Shown piece by piece: positions 6,990 through 14,456 of a DNA stretch of 24,184 bases (positions are counted from its first letter, which is position 1; each line of letters opens with the position of its first letter). The translations under genes were made by a program, and so were the position numbers. This DNA comes from DATKNA01 sp035541595. Lineage in GTDB: Bacteria > Actinomycetota > Actinomycetes > Actinomycetales > Kineosporiaceae. The stretch is taken from NCBI GenBank assembly GCA_035541595.1, contig DATKNA010000259.1:1-24184 (forward strand), in the 5' to 3' direction. Below the pieces are notes generated by a model. That model saw only the letters and a program-made list of their open reading frames with translations, made no database searches and was not told the DNA's origin.

Positions 6990-8249
6990 TCAGGGCGTGT
7001 CCCGGGGCTCCGTATCAGCGTGCGGTGCCCCCGGCGCGTGGAACTTGGCGAGCACCTCCTCGAGCCGGTCCAGCGCCAGCGCCAGATCCTCATCGGAGAT
7101 CGTGAGCGGCGGCGCGAGGCGGACCGTGACGTCATGGGTCTCCTTGGCGAGCACCCCGCGCTGGGCGAGCGCGACGCACACCTCACGACCGGTCCCGATC
7201 ACGGGGTCGACGTCGATGCCGGCCCACAGGCCGGCGCCGCGGACGGCGGTGAGCCCGCGCCCGATCATGCCGGTCAGTCGCTCGTGCATCCGGGCGCCCA
7301 GCACGCGCGACCGTTCCTGATACTCCCCGGTGCTTAACAGGCCGATGACGGCCCGACCGACCGCGCAGGCGAGCGGGTTGCCGCCGAAGGTGCTGCCGTG
7401 CGTGCCGGCGGTGAGGACGCCGAGGACGTCATGCGGGGCGACCACCGCCGAGACCGGCACGATGCCCGCGCCGAGTGCCTTGCCCAGGACGAGCGCATCA
7501 GGCCTGACGCCCTCGCGCTGCACGGCGAAGGTCGTACCCACGCGCCCGAGGCCGGCCTGGATCTCGTCGGCGACGAAGAGCGCGCCGTACTCGTCGCAGA
7601 TTCGCCGGACGGCGGCGAGGTACCCCGGCGGGGGCACGACGACGCCGGCCTCGCCCTGGATGGGCTCGAGCAGGACGGCCACCGTGGTCTCGTCGACCGC
7701 GGCGGCCAGGGCCCCGGCGTCCCCGTAGGGCACCATCCGGAAGCCCGGGGTGTAGGGGCCGAAGCCGGCACGGGTGTCGGGGTCGCTGGAGAAGCTGATG
7801 ATCGTGGTCGTCCGGCCGTGGAAGTTGTTCTCTGCGACCACGATCGTCGCCTCGCCGTCCGGAACGCCCTTGATCTCGTAGCCCCACTTGCGGCTCATCT
7901 TGATCGCCGTCTCGACCGCCTCGGCGCCCGTGTTCATCGGCAGCACGGTGTCCAGCCGCGGGTCCAGTGTCCCGGCGAGCCCCGCCAGCTCCGTGCAGAA
8001 CGCCTCCAGCTGGTCGTGCAGGAAGGCGCGGCTGGTCAGCGTGACCCGGTCGAGCTGGCGTCGGGCGGCCTCGATGAGCACAGGATGGCCGTGCCCGAAG
8101 TTCAGCGCCGAGTACGCGGCGAGGCAGTCGAGGTACCGGCGGCCGTCGACGTCCGTGACCCAGCAGCCCTCCCCCTCGGCGATCACCACCGGCAGGGGGT
8201 GGTAGTTGGGCGCGATGTGCGTGGCGATGACCTCGGCGGAGACGTTCAT
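6990..8249 (-). CDS. rocD: Ornithine--oxo-acid aminotransferase
   Basis: RocD converts L-ornithine and a 2-oxo acid to glutamate-5-semialdehyde and an amino acid, with PLP, in the cytoplasm (arginine/ornithine breakdown toward proline and glutamate). The 419-residue length fits the family. Motifs are MNTGAEAVETAIK (105-117), NNFHGRTTTI, EPIQGEAGV, VADEIQAGLGR with Asp228 contacting the PLP nitrogen, LGKALGAG with the PLP Lys257, and THGSTFGGNPL. These match ornithine aminotransferases more closely than acetylornithine or GABA enzymes, though specificity is by inference. No ribosome-binding site precedes ATG 8249; TAACGT lies 6 nt upstream. The upstream gene on the same strand is the LLM oxidoreductase, 92 bp away; no other arginine-degradation gene is in the window. 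Confidence 0.9.
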   Translation of the reverse strand: MNVSAEVIATHIAPNYHPLPVVIAEGEGCWVTDVDGRRYLDCLAAYSALNFGHGHPVLIEAARRQLDRVTLTSRAFLHDQLEAFCTELAGLAGTLDPRLDTVLPMNTGAEAVETAIKMSRKWGYEIKGVPDGEATIVVAENNFHGRTTTIISFSSDPDTRAGFGPYTPGFRMVPYGDAGALAAAVDETTVAVLLEPIQGEAGVVVPPPGYLAAVRRICDEYGALFVADEIQAGLGRVGTTFAVQREGVRPDALVLGKALGAGIVPVSAVVAPHDVLGVLTAGTHGSTFGGNPLACAVGRAVIGLLSTGEYQERSRVLGARMHERLTGMIGRGLTAVRGAGLWAGIDVDPVIGTGREVCVALAQRGVLAKETHDVTVRLAPPLTISDEDLALALDRLEEVLAKFHAPGAPHADTEPRDTP

Positions 8250-8255
8250 ACCCGA

Positions 8256-8261
8256 ACGTTA
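8256..8261 (-). promoter_or_regulatory. Candidate leaderless -10 element of rocD
   Basis: TAACGT on the minus strand fits TANNNT and is separated by 6 nt from the ATG at 8249. No convincing -35 hexamer was found 16-18 bp upstream. It is listed because the same spacing recurs at several genes here. Confidence 0.35.
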
Positions 8262-8341
8262 CGGCCGGGCCGCGTCCCGCGGCAGAGGCCTTCGGTCTCC
8301 CCGGCCGCGTCGGTCGCCGGGCTGCACGACCCGACGAGATC

Positions 8342-9328
8342 TCAGGCCAGCGCGGGCACGACCTGCTCGACGAACAGCCGGATCCCGCTGTCGTCGTACG
8401 CAGCCTCCTGGAAGTACGTGATCGCATAGGCCAAGCCCTCGCCCCGGAGCTGCTCCAGCCGCTCGACGATCTGTTCCGGGGTCCCGACGAGCGGCCCGTT
8501 GCGGTACTGCTCCAGGTTCGCCGCGAGCCGTTCGGGCGACAGGAACGGCCGGTAGTGCCCCTCGATACGGCGCAGCCGGTCGGCGACCTCCCCGGCGTCC
8601 CGGCCGATGACGACGTTGTAGTTGGCGGACCGCGTGATCTCGTCGACATCCCGGCCGATGTCCCGGCAGTGCTCGGCGAGCACCTGGGACTTGCGACGGA
8701 ACCCCTCCGGCGTTCCGTCGAAGTTCGTGTACGCCGCATGCCGAGCAGCGATCCGCAACGTCTTCCTCTCACCACCGCCGGCGATCCACAACGGGATGCC
8801 ACCCGGCTGCAACGGCGTGGGACGGCAGATCGCGCCCTCGACCTGGTAGTGCTCCCCCGCATAGGTCGCCACCCCGTCGGACCACGCCTGACGCATGATC
8901 TCGACACCCTCGGCGAGCATGGCGATCCGGTCTCCCGCGCTCGGGAAGCCGTAGCCGTATGCGCTCCACTCATGCTCGTACCATCCGGCGCCGATGCCCA
9001 TCTCCACCCGCCCACCCGAGATGACGTCGACCGTCGCCGCCACCTTCGCCAGGTACATCGGGTTCCGGTAGCCCATGCACGTGCACATCTGCCCCAGGCG
9101 CACGCGCGAGGTCGCCGCCCCGAACGCCGCCATCAGGCTCCAGGCCTCGTGCGTGGCCTCCTGCGTCGGCACGGGCACCGTGTGGAAATGGTCGTAGACC
9201 CACACGGACTCGAAGCCCGAGGCCTCGGCGAGCCGGGCCACCCCGAGCATCGCGTCCCAGTGCTTGGCGGAGTCGATCCCGACCAGGTCCAACCGCCATC
9301 CCTGCGGCATGAACAGTCCGAAGCGCAT
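8342..9328 (-). CDS. LLM-class F420-dependent oxidoreductase
   Basis: A 328-residue luciferase-like monooxygenase-fold protein. It starts MRFGLFMPQGWRLDLVG and contains WVYDHFHT, RVRLGQMCTCMGYRNP, GIGAGWYEHEW, a PLWIAGGGERKTLRIAARHA segment and a C-terminal DSGIRLFVEQVVPAL. This pattern fits the actinobacterial subfamily named probable F420-dependent oxidoreductase, of the mycobacterial Rv1855c type. The substrate is unknown; use of coenzyme F420 rather than FMN is inferred from the subfamily. ATG 9328 was chosen over the upstream ATG 9385 because it begins at the first beta strand of the barrel and has TAGGCT 7 nt before it. It diverges from ugd across 112 bp and precedes rocD on the same strand. 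Confidence 0.85.
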   Translation of the reverse strand: MRFGLFMPQGWRLDLVGIDSAKHWDAMLGVARLAEASGFESVWVYDHFHTVPVPTQEATHEAWSLMAAFGAATSRVRLGQMCTCMGYRNPMYLAKVAATVDVISGGRVEMGIGAGWYEHEWSAYGYGFPSAGDRIAMLAEGVEIMRQAWSDGVATYAGEHYQVEGAICRPTPLQPGGIPLWIAGGGERKTLRIAARHAAYTNFDGTPEGFRRKSQVLAEHCRDIGRDVDEITRSANYNVVIGRDAGEVADRLRRIEGHYRPFLSPERLAANLEQYRNGPLVGTPEQIVERLEQLRGEGLAYAITYFQEAAYDDSGIRLFVEQVVPALA

Positions 9329-9335
9329 GACCTCG

Positions 9336-9341
9336 AGCCTA
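9336..9341 (-). promoter_or_regulatory. Candidate leaderless -10 element of the LLM oxidoreductase gene
   Basis: TAGGCT on the minus strand lies 7 nt before ATG 9328. The same hexamer precedes galE at 11900-11905. No good -35 sequence is visible. Confidence 0.4.
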
Positions 9342-9405
9342 TGCCGGGGGCACAGGCGGCGCCGGGCGGGTGAGGTTCGCCGCACCCCGACTTTCCCACA
9401 CCCGC

Positions 9406-9433
9406 CTGACGCCGCTCACCCCGTCGATACCCT
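9406..9433 (+). promoter_or_regulatory. Candidate leaderless promoter of ugd
   Basis: CTGACG (9406-9411), a 16-bp spacer and TACCCT (9428-9433) are followed by 7 nt and the ATG at 9441. The -35 matches 4 of 6 consensus bases and the -10 fits TANNNT. No ribosome-binding site is present between them and the start codon. Confidence 0.45.
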
Positions 9434-9440
9434 CGGCGTC

Positions 9441-10781
9441 ATGCGCATCACCGTCCTCGGCTGCGGCTATCTGGGCGCCGTGCACGCCCCGTGCATGGCG
9501 GACCTCGGGCACGACGTCACCGGTGTCGACGTCGACGAGGTCAAGGTGAAGGAGCTGTCCGGGGCACGGGCCCCGTTCTACGAGCCGGGCCTGCCGGAAC
9601 TGCTCGAGCAGGCGATGGCGTCCGGGCGGCTCCGGTTCACCACGGACATCGCGGACCGCCCCCGGCCTCCCGGCCACGATGGGCCGACGGTGTACTTCGT
9701 CTGCGTCGGGACGCCGCAGACGAAGGGTGAGTTCGCCGCCGACACCTCCTACGTGGACCGGGCCGTCGAGGGCCTGCTCCCCCACCTTCGCCCGGGCGAC
9801 CTCGTCGTCGGCAAGTCGACCGTCCCGGTCGGCACGGCGGCCCGCCTCGCGCAGACGCTGGCCGACCAGGCCCCGGGCGTCCTGCTCGCCTGGAACCCCG
9901 AGTTCCTCCGCGAGGGACACGCGGTCGAGGACACCCAGCACCCCGACCGGCTCGTCTTCGGCCTGCCCCGGGACCCGGACGCCGCCGGCACCGCCCGATC
10001 GCTGCTCGAGCAGGTGTACGCCCGGCCGGTCGCCGAGGGCCGCCCGGTCATCGCCACCGACTACGCGACGGCCGAGCTGGTCAAGACCGCCGCCAACGCC
10101 TTCCTGGCGACCAAGATCTCCTTCATCAACGCGATGGCGGAGGTCTGTGAGGCGGCCGGGGCCGACGTCGTCCAGCTCGCCGACGCCATCGGCCACGACG
10201 ACCGGATCGGCCGCAAGTTCCTCGGCGCGGGCCTCGGGTTCGGTGGCGGTTGCCTGCCCAAGGACATCCGTGCGTTCATGGCACGGGCCGGTGAGCTGGG
10301 GGCGGACCAGGCGCTGACCTTCCTGCGCGAGGTGGACGCGATCAACATGCGGCGCCGGATCCGGATGGTCGAGCTGGCCCGGGCGGAGCTGGGCGGGTCG
10401 TTCCTGGGCACGAAGGTCGCGGTGCTGGGTGCGGCGTTCAAGCCGGAGAGTGACGACATCCGGGACTCGCCCGCCCTCAACGTGGCCGCGCAGATCCGGC
10501 TGCAGGGCGCGGACGTCGTCGTCACCGACCCCGCCGCGATCGAGAACGCCCGCCGGCTCTGGCCCGAGCTCCAGTACGCCACCTCGGCCGAGGAGGCCTG
10601 CGCGAAGGCCGACGCCGTGCTCGTCCTGACCGAGTGGGCGGAGTACACGGCGCTCGACCCGGTGAGGCTGGGCGCCGTCGTGCGCCGGCGGCACGTCCTG
10701 GACGGCCGCAACGCCCTGGACGCGGGGCGCTGGAAGGCCGCCGGATGGACCTACCGCGCGCTCGGCCGTCCCCGGGCCTGA
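9441..10781 (+). CDS. ugd: UDP-glucose 6-dehydrogenase
   Basis: This 446-residue cytoplasmic enzyme oxidises UDP-glucose to UDP-glucuronate with two NAD, supplying glucuronate (and products made from it) for surface polysaccharides. The NAD-binding motif GCGYLG is at residues 7-12. NPEFLREGHAVEDTQHPDR and the active-site FGGGCLPKD (nucleophile Cys271) are intact, and the C-terminal UDP-binding domain has LGAAFKPESDDIRDSP. ATG 9441 was chosen because the protein starts there with the first strand of the Rossmann fold; the open frame upstream to 9264 is antisense to the LLM gene. It converges with galE, leaving 92 bp (10782-10873) in which I see only a short GC palindrome. The UDP-glucose substrate is inferred; a GDP-mannose or UDP-N-acetylmannosamine dehydrogenase is less likely. 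Confidence 0.9.
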   Translation: MRITVLGCGYLGAVHAPCMADLGHDVTGVDVDEVKVKELSGARAPFYEPGLPELLEQAMASGRLRFTTDIADRPRPPGHDGPTVYFVCVGTPQTKGEFAADTSYVDRAVEGLLPHLRPGDLVVGKSTVPVGTAARLAQTLADQAPGVLLAWNPEFLREGHAVEDTQHPDRLVFGLPRDPDAAGTARSLLEQVYARPVAEGRPVIATDYATAELVKTAANAFLATKISFINAMAEVCEAAGADVVQLADAIGHDDRIGRKFLGAGLGFGGGCLPKDIRAFMARAGELGADQALTFLREVDAINMRRRIRMVELARAELGGSFLGTKVAVLGAAFKPESDDIRDSPALNVAAQIRLQGADVVVTDPAAIENARRLWPELQYATSAEEACAKADAVLVLTEWAEYTALDPVRLGAVVRRRHVLDGRNALDAGRWKAAGWTYRALGRPRA

Positions 10782-10873
10782 CCGCGGACGCGGCATCCAC
10801 GCGCATCGACGGGGAGGCGAGCCATGAACGGGTGCGCGATCGCGCGTCCGCCCCGGGACGCGGGCGACGGGCT

Positions 10874-11893
10874 TCAGGCGCGCGCGGCGCGGTCGACGTC
10901 CAGGTCATCGTGCTCCTGCCGGGCCCGCTCCCAGGCGCGCCAGGCGCTGGCGACCATGTCGTCGACGTCGTGCCGCATCCGCCAGTCGAGGTCACGGGCG
11001 GCGAGCTCGCCGGAGGCGACGATCCGGGCGGGGTCGCCGGGCCGGCGCGGTGCGAGCTCGGGGGTGAAGTCGATGCCCGTGACGCGGCGGACGGCGTCCA
11101 TGATCTGCAGCACTGACAGGCCCTCGCCGCTGCCGAGGTTGTAGACGGGCTCGAGCGGCTCTCCCCTGTCCAGCCGGTCGGCCGCGGCGACGTGGGCGAG
11201 CGCGGTGTCCTGGACGTGCACGTAGTCCCGCACCGCCGAGCCGTCCGGCGTCGGGTAGTCGGTGCCGAAGACCTTCGGCCGGCTCCCCTCGGTGAGTGCC
11301 TTGATGACGAGCGGGAAGAGGTTGTAAGGGCTGGAGTCGTAGAGATCCTCGTGGCCGGAGCCGACCACGTTGAAGTACCGCAGCGACGTGTGGGCCAGCG
11401 GGGTCACCCGGGCCACGTCGCGGATCAGCCACTCACCGATCAGCTTGGTCTCGCCGTAGGGCGACTCCGGGCGGGTGGGCGTCCGCTCCGTCACGAGGTC
11501 GACGTCCGGGGTCCCGTACGTGGCGGCGCTGGAGGAGAAGACGAGGTTCCGGACGCCGAGCTCCGTCATGCGGCGCAGCAGGACCTGCATGCCCGTCACG
11601 TTGTCGTCATAGGTGTGCAACGGCCGCTGGACGGACACCCCCGCGTACTTGAACGCCGCCAGGTGGACGACGCCGGTGACGCCCGCTCCGCCGCCGCCGG
11701 CGCGCCAGGTGAGGGCCTTCCCGACGGCGGCCGGGTCGGCCACGGAGCCCACGACCAAGGGGACGTCGACGGCGAACTCGCGGTGGCCGCTGGACAGGTC
11801 GTCGAGGACGACGACGTCCCGCCCCGACTCGAGGAGACAGCGGACGACGTGCGAGCCGATGTAGCCGGCGCCGCCGGTGACGAGCCAGGTCAT
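10874..11893 (-). CDS. galE: UDP-glucose 4-epimerase
   Basis: GalE interconverts UDP-glucose and UDP-galactose and would supply galactose for wall galactan. The 339-residue protein has the NAD motif GGAGYIG (7-13), HLAAFKYAGVSVQRP, SSSAATYG (120-127), the catalytic pair Tyr146 and Lys150 in YGETK, LRYFNVVGSG and VRDYVHVQD, all expected for GalE. ATG 11893 has no clear ribosome-binding site, but TAGGCT lies 6 nt before it. It diverges from the CoA-binding gene across 68 bp and converges on ugd. Both neighbouring sugar-nucleotide enzymes use UDP-glucose, so they would share a precursor pool. Confidence 0.93.
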   Translation of the reverse strand: MTWLVTGGAGYIGSHVVRCLLESGRDVVVLDDLSSGHREFAVDVPLVVGSVADPAAVGKALTWRAGGGGAGVTGVVHLAAFKYAGVSVQRPLHTYDDNVTGMQVLLRRMTELGVRNLVFSSSAATYGTPDVDLVTERTPTRPESPYGETKLIGEWLIRDVARVTPLAHTSLRYFNVVGSGHEDLYDSSPYNLFPLVIKALTEGSRPKVFGTDYPTPDGSAVRDYVHVQDTALAHVAAADRLDRGEPLEPVYNLGSGEGLSVLQIMDAVRRVTGIDFTPELAPRRPGDPARIVASGELAARDLDWRMRHDVDDMVASAWRAWERARQEHDDLDVDRAARA

Positions 11894-11899
11894 ACCGGG

Positions 11900-11905
11900 A
11901 GCCTA
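11900..11905 (-). promoter_or_regulatory. Candidate leaderless -10 element of galE
   Basis: TAGGCT on the minus strand lies 6 nt before ATG 11893. A CTGGCC about 16 bp further upstream is only a weak -35 candidate. Confidence 0.4.
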
Positions 11906-11961
11906 CTGCCGCCCGGATCCTGGCCAGTGGATCGTCGGCGCCGGCGTGCACACTGGTCGGC

Positions 11962-12402
11962 ATGGAGACGACGGCCCGTAGGGAGCACAGGCACCGCAAC
12001 GACCCTGAGGTCGTGCGCCGGCTGCTGAGCACACCGGGGCGCTGGGCGGTCGTGGGCCTGTCGTCGAACCAGCGGCGCGTCGCCCACAGCATCGCCTCGT
12101 ACCTGCAGGGTCTGGGGATGACCATCGTTCCGGTGCACCCCAAGGCGCAGACGGTGCACGGGGAGCAGGGGTATCCGAACCTGTCGGCGGTGCCCGGCCC
12201 TATCGACGTCGTCGACTGCTTCGTGCGTAGCGAGCTCGTAGGGGCCGTCGTGGACGAAGCGATCGTGGTCGGCGCGAAGGCCGTCTGGCTCCAGCTCGGG
12301 GTCATCGACGAGGAGGCGGCGGCGCGGGCGACCGCCGCAGGTCTCGACGTCGTCATGGACACCTGCCCGGCCATCGAGGCTCCGCGGCTGGGCCTGGGGT
12401 AA
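11962..12402 (+). CDS. CoA-binding domain protein (YccU-like)
   Basis: A 146-residue single-domain protein with the Rossmann-like CoA-binding fold found in the E. coli YccU family. The first strand and loop read WAVVGLSSNQRRVAHSIASYLQ (28-49), followed by VPVHPKA, a DVVDCFVRSE strand and VWLQLGVID. The role of such stand-alone CoA-binding proteins is not settled; succinyl-CoA-synthetase-like ligation is not expected because the other domains are missing. Only 4 nt separate its stop from the second LCP gene, so they are very probably one operon, though no functional link is known. Upstream of ATG 11962 there is no ribosome-binding site; CACACT, 7 nt before the start, is a weak -10 candidate. 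Confidence 0.85.
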   Translation: METTARREHRHRNDPEVVRRLLSTPGRWAVVGLSSNQRRVAHSIASYLQGLGMTIVPVHPKAQTVHGEQGYPNLSAVPGPIDVVDCFVRSELVGAVVDEAIVVGAKAVWLQLGVIDEEAAARATAAGLDVVMDTCPAIEAPRLGLG

Positions 12403-12406
12403 CCGC

Positions 12407-13759
12407 ATGGCGACCCGGCCAGGGGCCGGCGATCAACGGGACGAGGAGCCCGGGCGGCTCTACCGGGCCCGGCCGCGGCTGTTCCGTCGCAACCAGCCGC
12501 TGACCGGCCCGCCGTTCCTCACCGCACCCGGGTCCGACCGGGCCGCCGCCGGGTACGCGGGCGGCTCCTCGGGTCGCGGTCAGGTCGGGAGCCCAGGTTC
12601 CGGCGGCCGCGGCGTGTCCCGTGCCGCCGGGGCCGCGCCAGGAGGGGCCGCGGCGCCGGCAGGGACGGCTGCGCCAGCAGGGACCGCTGCGCCGCCGGCA
12701 CCCCGGTCGCCCGGCCGGCCCGCCCCCGCTCGCGAGCCCGGCCACGATCGGCCGGCCGAATACGGGGCGGGCGCCGGGCCCCGGCGGGTCCGCTGGTGGT
12801 GGATCGCGCTGCCGTTGGCCCTGCTGCTGATCGGCTACCCGCTGGCGTTGTTCGCGGTCACCTGGACGAGCCTGCACCGCGTCGACGCCCTCCCGGCCGG
12901 CGGCCCGGCCGCCACACCCGGGACGACCTACCTCGTCGTGGGCAGCGACTCCCGGACCGATCTCACCCCCGCCGAACGGCGCCAGCTGCACACCGGGCAG
13001 GCGGCCGGCGAGCGCACCGACACGATCATGCTGCTGCACGTCCCGTCCGGCAGCGGCCCGACGGTGCTCGTCAGCGTGCCGCGTGACTCCTACGTGCCCA
13101 TCCCGGGCCACGGCAAGAACAAGATCAACGCAGCCTTCGCGATCGGTGGCCGGCAGCTGCTCGTGCAGACCGTCGAGCAGGCGACCGGGCTGCGCGTCGA
13201 CTCCTACGTGGAGACCGGGCTCGGCGGGTACGCCCGGCTCGTCGACGGGATCGGCGGGATCGACGTCTGCGTGAAGCGCCCGTTGAAGGACGCGAAGGCG
13301 CACATCGACGTCAAGGCCGGATGCCAGACCTTCGACGGCGCGACCGCGCTCGGGTACGCCCGCGCCCGGTATGCCGACCCCCTCGGCGACCTCGGCCGGG
13401 TACAGCGGCAGCGGCAGGTGCTGGCGGCCATCGCGAGCAAGGCCTTCTCGCCGGCCGTCCTGCTCGTGCCGTGGCGGGCGTTCCCCGCCGCGTCGTCGGG
13501 CGGCGGGGCCCTCACGGTCGACTCCGGGATGTCGCCGCTGGGCCTGCTGTCGTTCGTGCAGGCCATGCGCGCCGTCGCCGGCGGGGGTGGGCTCTCGCTC
13601 ACGGTGCCGGTCGCCCGCACCGACCTGCCGACGCCGAACGCCGGCGTGGCCGTGCAGTGGAACACGACCGAGGCCGATCAGCTCTTCGCGGCCCTGCGCA
13701 GGGACGACACGAACGCCGTCCGGTCACTGGTGGCCGGTCAGCAGGCCGCCGGCGGCTGA
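12407..13759 (+). CDS. LytR-CpsA-Psr (LCP) family wall-glycopolymer ligase
   Basis: A 450-residue LCP protein of the usual single-pass design. It has a basic, Pro/Ala/Gly-rich cytoplasmic N-terminus (1-128), one membrane segment (about 129-153, WWWIALPLALLLIGYPLALF) and an extracytoplasmic LCP domain (about 174-345). Expected residues are present: VVGSDSRTD (178-185), GERTDTIML with Arg203 and Asp205, SVPRDSYV with Arg226, NKINAAFA, and GYARARYADPLGDLGRVQRQR with Arg319 and Arg321. Cys288 and Cys306 may form a disulfide. LCP enzymes join undecaprenyl- or decaprenyl-pyrophosphate-linked polymers to peptidoglycan; in mycobacteria the LCP protein Lcp1 attaches arabinogalactan. It follows the CoA-binding gene by 4 nt, and a stem-loop comes immediately after its stop. 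Confidence 0.9.
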   Translation: MATRPGAGDQRDEEPGRLYRARPRLFRRNQPLTGPPFLTAPGSDRAAAGYAGGSSGRGQVGSPGSGGRGVSRAAGAAPGGAAAPAGTAAPAGTAAPPAPRSPGRPAPAREPGHDRPAEYGAGAGPRRVRWWWIALPLALLLIGYPLALFAVTWTSLHRVDALPAGGPAATPGTTYLVVGSDSRTDLTPAERRQLHTGQAAGERTDTIMLLHVPSGSGPTVLVSVPRDSYVPIPGHGKNKINAAFAIGGRQLLVQTVEQATGLRVDSYVETGLGGYARLVDGIGGIDVCVKRPLKDAKAHIDVKAGCQTFDGATALGYARARYADPLGDLGRVQRQRQVLAAIASKAFSPAVLLVPWRAFPAASSGGGALTVDSGMSPLGLLSFVQAMRAVAGGGGLSLTVPVARTDLPTPNAGVAVQWNTTEADQLFAALRRDDTNAVRSLVAGQQAAGG

Positions 13760-13760
13760 T

Positions 13761-13780
13761 CCCACCTCACTCGAGGCGGG
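13761..13780 (+). terminator. Possible terminator hairpin between LCP gene and purE
   Basis: CCCACCTC and GAGGCGGG pair over 8 bp with one mismatch around a 4-nt loop, 1 nt after the LCP stop and in the 36-bp space before the purE stop on the other strand. There is no T-run, as is common in high-GC actinobacteria. It could serve both convergent genes. Confidence 0.4.
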
Positions 13781-13795
13781 TCACGTACGGGAGGA

Positions 13796-14350
13796 TCAGC
13801 GGACCGTGAAGCCCAGGCCGGCGCCGCTGTGCCGAGCGCGCAGCCGTTCGCCCTTGACCTGCGCCTCGTCCCGCAGCCGTCCGGCGAACTCGACCAGCGC
13901 CGTCCGGAGCCGGGCCGCCTCCTCGCCCTCGCCGGCGGCGAGGATCCGCACCGCGAGCAGCCCGGCGTTCCGCGCCCCGCCGACGGCCACCGTGGCCACC
14001 GGCACGCCGGCGGGCATCTGCGCGATGGACAGCAGCGAGTCCAGCCCGTCGAACGTCGCCAGGGGCACGGGGACGCCGATGACCGGCAGCGGCGTCACCG
14101 ATGCCAGCATCCCGGGCAGGTGGGCCGCGCCGCCCGCCCCCGCGATGATCACCCTGAGGCCACGCTCGGCGGCGCGAGACCCGTACGCCAGCATCTCGTG
14201 CGGCATCCGGTGGGCCGAGACCACGTCCACCTCATGGGGCACGTCGAACTCCGCCAGCGCCTTCGACGCCGCCTCCATGACCGGCCAGTCCGAGTCCGAT
14301 CCCATGACGACGCCGACCACGAGCGGCCGTCCCGTGCCGTTGCCCGACAT
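13796..14350 (-). CDS. purE: 5-(carboxyamino)imidazole ribonucleotide mutase
   Basis: PurE (class I) moves the carboxyl group of N5-CAIR to carbon 4 to give CAIR in purine synthesis, directly after PurK. The 184-residue protein has GVVMGSDSDW (13-22), VDVVSAHRMP with His47, IIAGAGGAAHLPGMLAS and GVPVPLATFDGLDSLLSIAQMPAGVPVATV, the standard PurE blocks (the last given here only by its borders at about residues 105-135). ATG 14350 was preferred to the upstream ATG 14389 because GGGAGGG lies 5-6 nt before it. purK is upstream on the same strand, 106 bp away; that gap contains no further gene that I can support. A C-terminal extension of about 20 residues (ERLRARHSG...) is basic and has no recognised function. 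Confidence 0.95.
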   Translation of the reverse strand: MSGNGTGRPLVVGVVMGSDSDWPVMEAASKALAEFDVPHEVDVVSAHRMPHEMLAYGSRAAERGLRVIIAGAGGAAHLPGMLASVTPLPVIGVPVPLATFDGLDSLLSIAQMPAGVPVATVAVGGARNAGLLAVRILAAGEGEEAARLRTALVEFAGRLRDEAQVKGERLRARHSGAGLGFTVR

Positions 14351-14456
14351 CCGCGCCCTCCCGTGCCACCACGATCTGTACCGGGCCACGGTCTCCCAGC
14401 CGGCCGGGGCGGCGGAAGGGGTTACGCCGAGGGCGCAGCGGGGTTCGCTGGTCGCG

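Noticed and set aside
10834..10845. GCGCGATCGCGC palindrome between ugd and galE as a terminator or operator
   Set aside because: Short, single, no loop and no T-run; expected to occur by chance in DNA this rich in GC. It does not explain transcript ends of the convergent pair.
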